A stretch of 7,067 nt of DNA from NCBI GenBank assembly GCA_036501345.1, contig DASYAN010000505.1, positions 1-7,067 on the forward strand, in the 5' to 3' direction. The DNA is from DASYAN01 sp036501345 (GTDB lineage Bacteria > Chloroflexota > Ktedonobacteria > Ktedonobacterales > Ktedonobacteraceae). The first letter of the stretch is position 1; every line of letters starts with the position of its first letter. The notes under the pieces are model-generated. The model ran no database searches. It saw only the letters and a program-made list of their open reading frames with translations, and was not told the DNA's origin. Of this stretch, positions 5,340 to 7,067 are shown in pieces. The translations under genes were made by a program, and so were the position numbers.

Positions 5340-7067
5340 ATGGCTGATACACTAAAAATCGTTCAGGCTGAACCTGAACATGATACAGAACAAAGGGAAC
5401 AAAAGCACTCCCCCTTCTGGCATAGGCTGGCCTTGGGAGGAATCGTACTCATCTCTGTTTTCATGAACTTCTTCCAGTTGGGACAGCCTGGCTTCACTTC
5501 TTATTATCCCTCAGCTGTCAGAAGTATGATGGACAATTGGCATAATTTCTTTTTTGCCTCCTATGATCCAGGGGGCTTCGTGACGGTCGATAAGCCTCCT
5601 GTGGGTTTCTGGTTGGAGGCGGCTAGTGCCAAGCTGTTCGGCTTCACACCTTTCAGCGTGCTGTTGCCCCAAGCGCTGGCTGGCGTGCTCTCGGTGATCC
5701 TGCTCTATTATCTCGTGCAACGCCACTTTGGAGTGGTGGCTGGTTTGTTAGCAAGTCTCGCCTTGGCAGTTAGTCCAATTAGTATCGTGACCGCCCGCTT
5801 TCAGACGATTGATAGCACACTGGCCCTGGTCCTGCTCTTGGGAGCTTGGGCGGTGTTACGTGCTGCTGAAACTGGACGGTTGCGCTGGCTACTGCTAGCC
5901 GCAGCAATTGTCGGTATCGGCTTCAATGTCAAGATGCTGGAGGCATATCTGGTCGTGCCTGCCTTCGGGCTACTCTACCTACTAGCTGGTCCCAGAGGTG
6001 TGTGGAAGCGCATTGGCCATCTGGTACTTGCCGGAATTGTGCTCCTGGCAGTTTCGCTCTCGTGGGCAGTGGCGGTCGACCTGACTCCGCCTTCGCAGCG
6101 ACCATATGTTGGCTCCAGTCAGGGCAATTCGGAACTCAACCTCGCCTTTGGCTATAATGGCCTCAATCGTCTCCTTGGACAACAATTCGGCAGAGGATCT
6201 GGTACGAACGCCCCAGGCCAATCCAACGCGTCTGGTAGGAATAGGGGAACATCGGCTACTGGAATGCCATCACAGCCTAGAACAAATAGGAATGGAGCCC
6301 AGGCACAGCGGCCACAAGCACAATTTGGCGGTCTCTTTGGAACTGGCTCTCCTGGTCCACTACGACTCTTCACTGGCTCACTAGGAGGACAGATCGCTTG
6401 GCTCTTGCCGCTAGCAATGCTGGGAGCCGTTGCCCTTATCAGAAAGCGGCGCCCCGGCCTGCAGAAAGATCAACAGCAGCAGCAATCGCTCGTGCTGTGG
6501 GGGACATGGCTCCTCACGACTGGCATCTTTTTCAGTGTCTCGGCACGCTTCCAACCATACTATATGACAGTGATGGCTCCGGCCATCTGTGCACTCTTTG
6601 GCATCGGTCTGGTGGTAATGTGGCAGGATTATCGACAGTCTGCTAGCTGGCGCGGTTGGCTACTGCCCTTGGCGCTCATCGCCACCGCTGCTGAGCAAGT
6701 ATATATTCTCACCAGTTATCCTACGTGGGGGCAGTGGCTCATCCCTCTTGTCGCAGTCTTATGTGCTCTGGCAGCTGGAATATTCCTGGTCGTTCGCATC
6801 ATCCCACGTATGAGAGCCAATATCTCCAACATTCGCGTTCTCGTGCCCGCCTTCAGTGCCGGGGTATTGGTCCTGCTTGTGGCTCCGACGGTGTGGGCCG
6901 CTATCCCCATTGCCCAGAAAAGTGCACAGGCTATGGCGGGACCAAGCCAGACGCGTGGCTTCGGCGGCAACTTTAATAAAACTTCTACTGCTGACCCTGC
7001 TCTGGTACGCTATCTGGAGACCAATCAGGGCAAAGCTAAATTTCTGGTTGCCACAGCCAGCTCAATG
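5340..7067 (+). CDS. ArnT/YkcB-like GT39 membrane glycosyltransferase, C-terminus beyond the window
   Basis: The frame runs 576 codons from ATG 5340 to the last base without a stop. After a polar cytoplasmic N-terminus (1-28), the first membrane segment is about 30-48. Next comes the family's signature outer loop: SYYPSAVRSMMDNWHNFFF (54-72), then DPGGFVTVDKPPVGFW (76-91) with D84-K85-P86-P87. Many further hydrophobic segments follow. A hydrophilic, Gly/Asn/Gln/Arg-rich low-complexity stretch (about 281-340) precedes PGPLRLF; such a stretch is common in YkcB-type proteins as I recall them. Around residues 375-383 is a short glutamine run. GT39/PMT_2 enzymes take a sugar from a polyprenyl-phosphate donor and add it to a protein, lipid A or glycan outside the cell. 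This fits the GT2 and GtrA genes upstream as donor suppliers. It is visibly richer in G/C-ending codons than 1831-3204. Acceptor and sugar unknown. Confidence 0.85.
   Translation, partial: MADTLKIVQAEPEHDTEQREQKHSPFWHRLALGGIVLISVFMNFFQLGQPGFTSYYPSAVRSMMDNWHNFFFASYDPGGFVTVDKPPVGFWLEAASAKLFGFTPFSVLLPQALAGVLSVILLYYLVQRHFGVVAGLLASLALAVSPISIVTARFQTIDSTLALVLLLGAWAVLRAAETGRLRWLLLAAAIVGIGFNVKMLEAYLVVPAFGLLYLLAGPRGVWKRIGHLVLAGIVLLAVSLSWAVAVDLTPPSQRPYVGSSQGNSELNLAFGYNGLNRLLGQQFGRGSGTNAPGQSNASGRNRGTSATGMPSQPRTNRNGAQAQRPQAQFGGLFGTGSPGPLRLFTGSLGGQIAWLLPLAMLGAVALIRKRRPGLQKDQQQQQSLVLWGTWLLTTGIFFSVSARFQPYYMTVMAPAICALFGIGLVVMWQDYRQSASWRGWLLPLALIATAAEQVYILTSYPTWGQWLIPLVAVLCALAAGIFLVVRIIPRMRANISNIRVLVPAFSAGVLVLLVAPTVWAAIPIAQKSAQAMAGPSQTRGFGGNFNKTSTADPALVRYLETNQGKAKFLVATASSM

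Noticed and set aside
6462..6488. CAG/CAA run as an unstable or phase-variable tract
   Set aside because: Only five consecutive Gln codons with mixed CAA/CAG; too short and in-frame, so no phase variation is expected.
1..7067. Mobile element, CRISPR array or tRNA in the window
   Set aside because: No transposase or integrase motifs, no paired terminal repeats, no regularly spaced repeats and no tRNA-like cloverleaf were seen.

Overview
The window holds five protein-coding genes and looks like a bacterial cell-envelope glycosylation locus. Two of the genes run off the ends. No RNA genes, insertion sequences, CRISPR arrays or phage genes were seen. The base composition is balanced, Shine-Dalgarno sites are clear (GGAGG/AAGGAG), TTG starts are likely in two genes, and the ArnT/YkcB-like protein at the right end has a form I associate with Chloroflexota (Ktedonobacteria-like) and Actinobacteria. 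A Ktedonobacteria-like chloroflexote is my best guess; this is recognition from memory, not a search result.

Layout. Positions 1-1351 (minus strand, C-terminus beyond the window) encode a secreted lipoprotein of the GH30 glycoside hydrolase type. A 479-base divergent spacer (1352-1830) with candidate promoters and small hairpins follows. On the plus strand come: 1831-3204, a GtrA-type membrane domain fused in front of a family 2 glycosyltransferase; 3430-4563, a soluble DUF2156 protein resembling the aminoacyl-transferase domain of MprF; 4640-5176, a second, stand-alone GtrA protein; and 5340 to the window end, an ArnT/YkcB-like GT39 membrane glycosyltransferase. Spacers of 225, 76 and 163 bases separate the plus-strand genes. 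No strong intrinsic terminator was seen between them, so cotranscription is plausible but not shown.

How the genes could work together (inference). The GT2 domain would make a polyprenyl-phosphate sugar on the inner membrane face, one or both GtrA proteins would move it across, and the GT39 enzyme would use it as donor for an acceptor outside the cell. The DUF2156 protein, which in MprF takes amino acids from aminoacyl-tRNA to lipid, would add an aminoacyl decoration to a lipid or to the same glycan. The GH30 enzyme is divergent, acts outside the cell, and may be unrelated.

The most interesting details are these: the GtrA-GT2 fusion has a good internal ribosome binding site and ATG exactly at the domain junction; the second GtrA gene has its stop codon at the equivalent place; and a tRNA-dependent aminoacyl-transferase-like gene lies between two GtrA genes.
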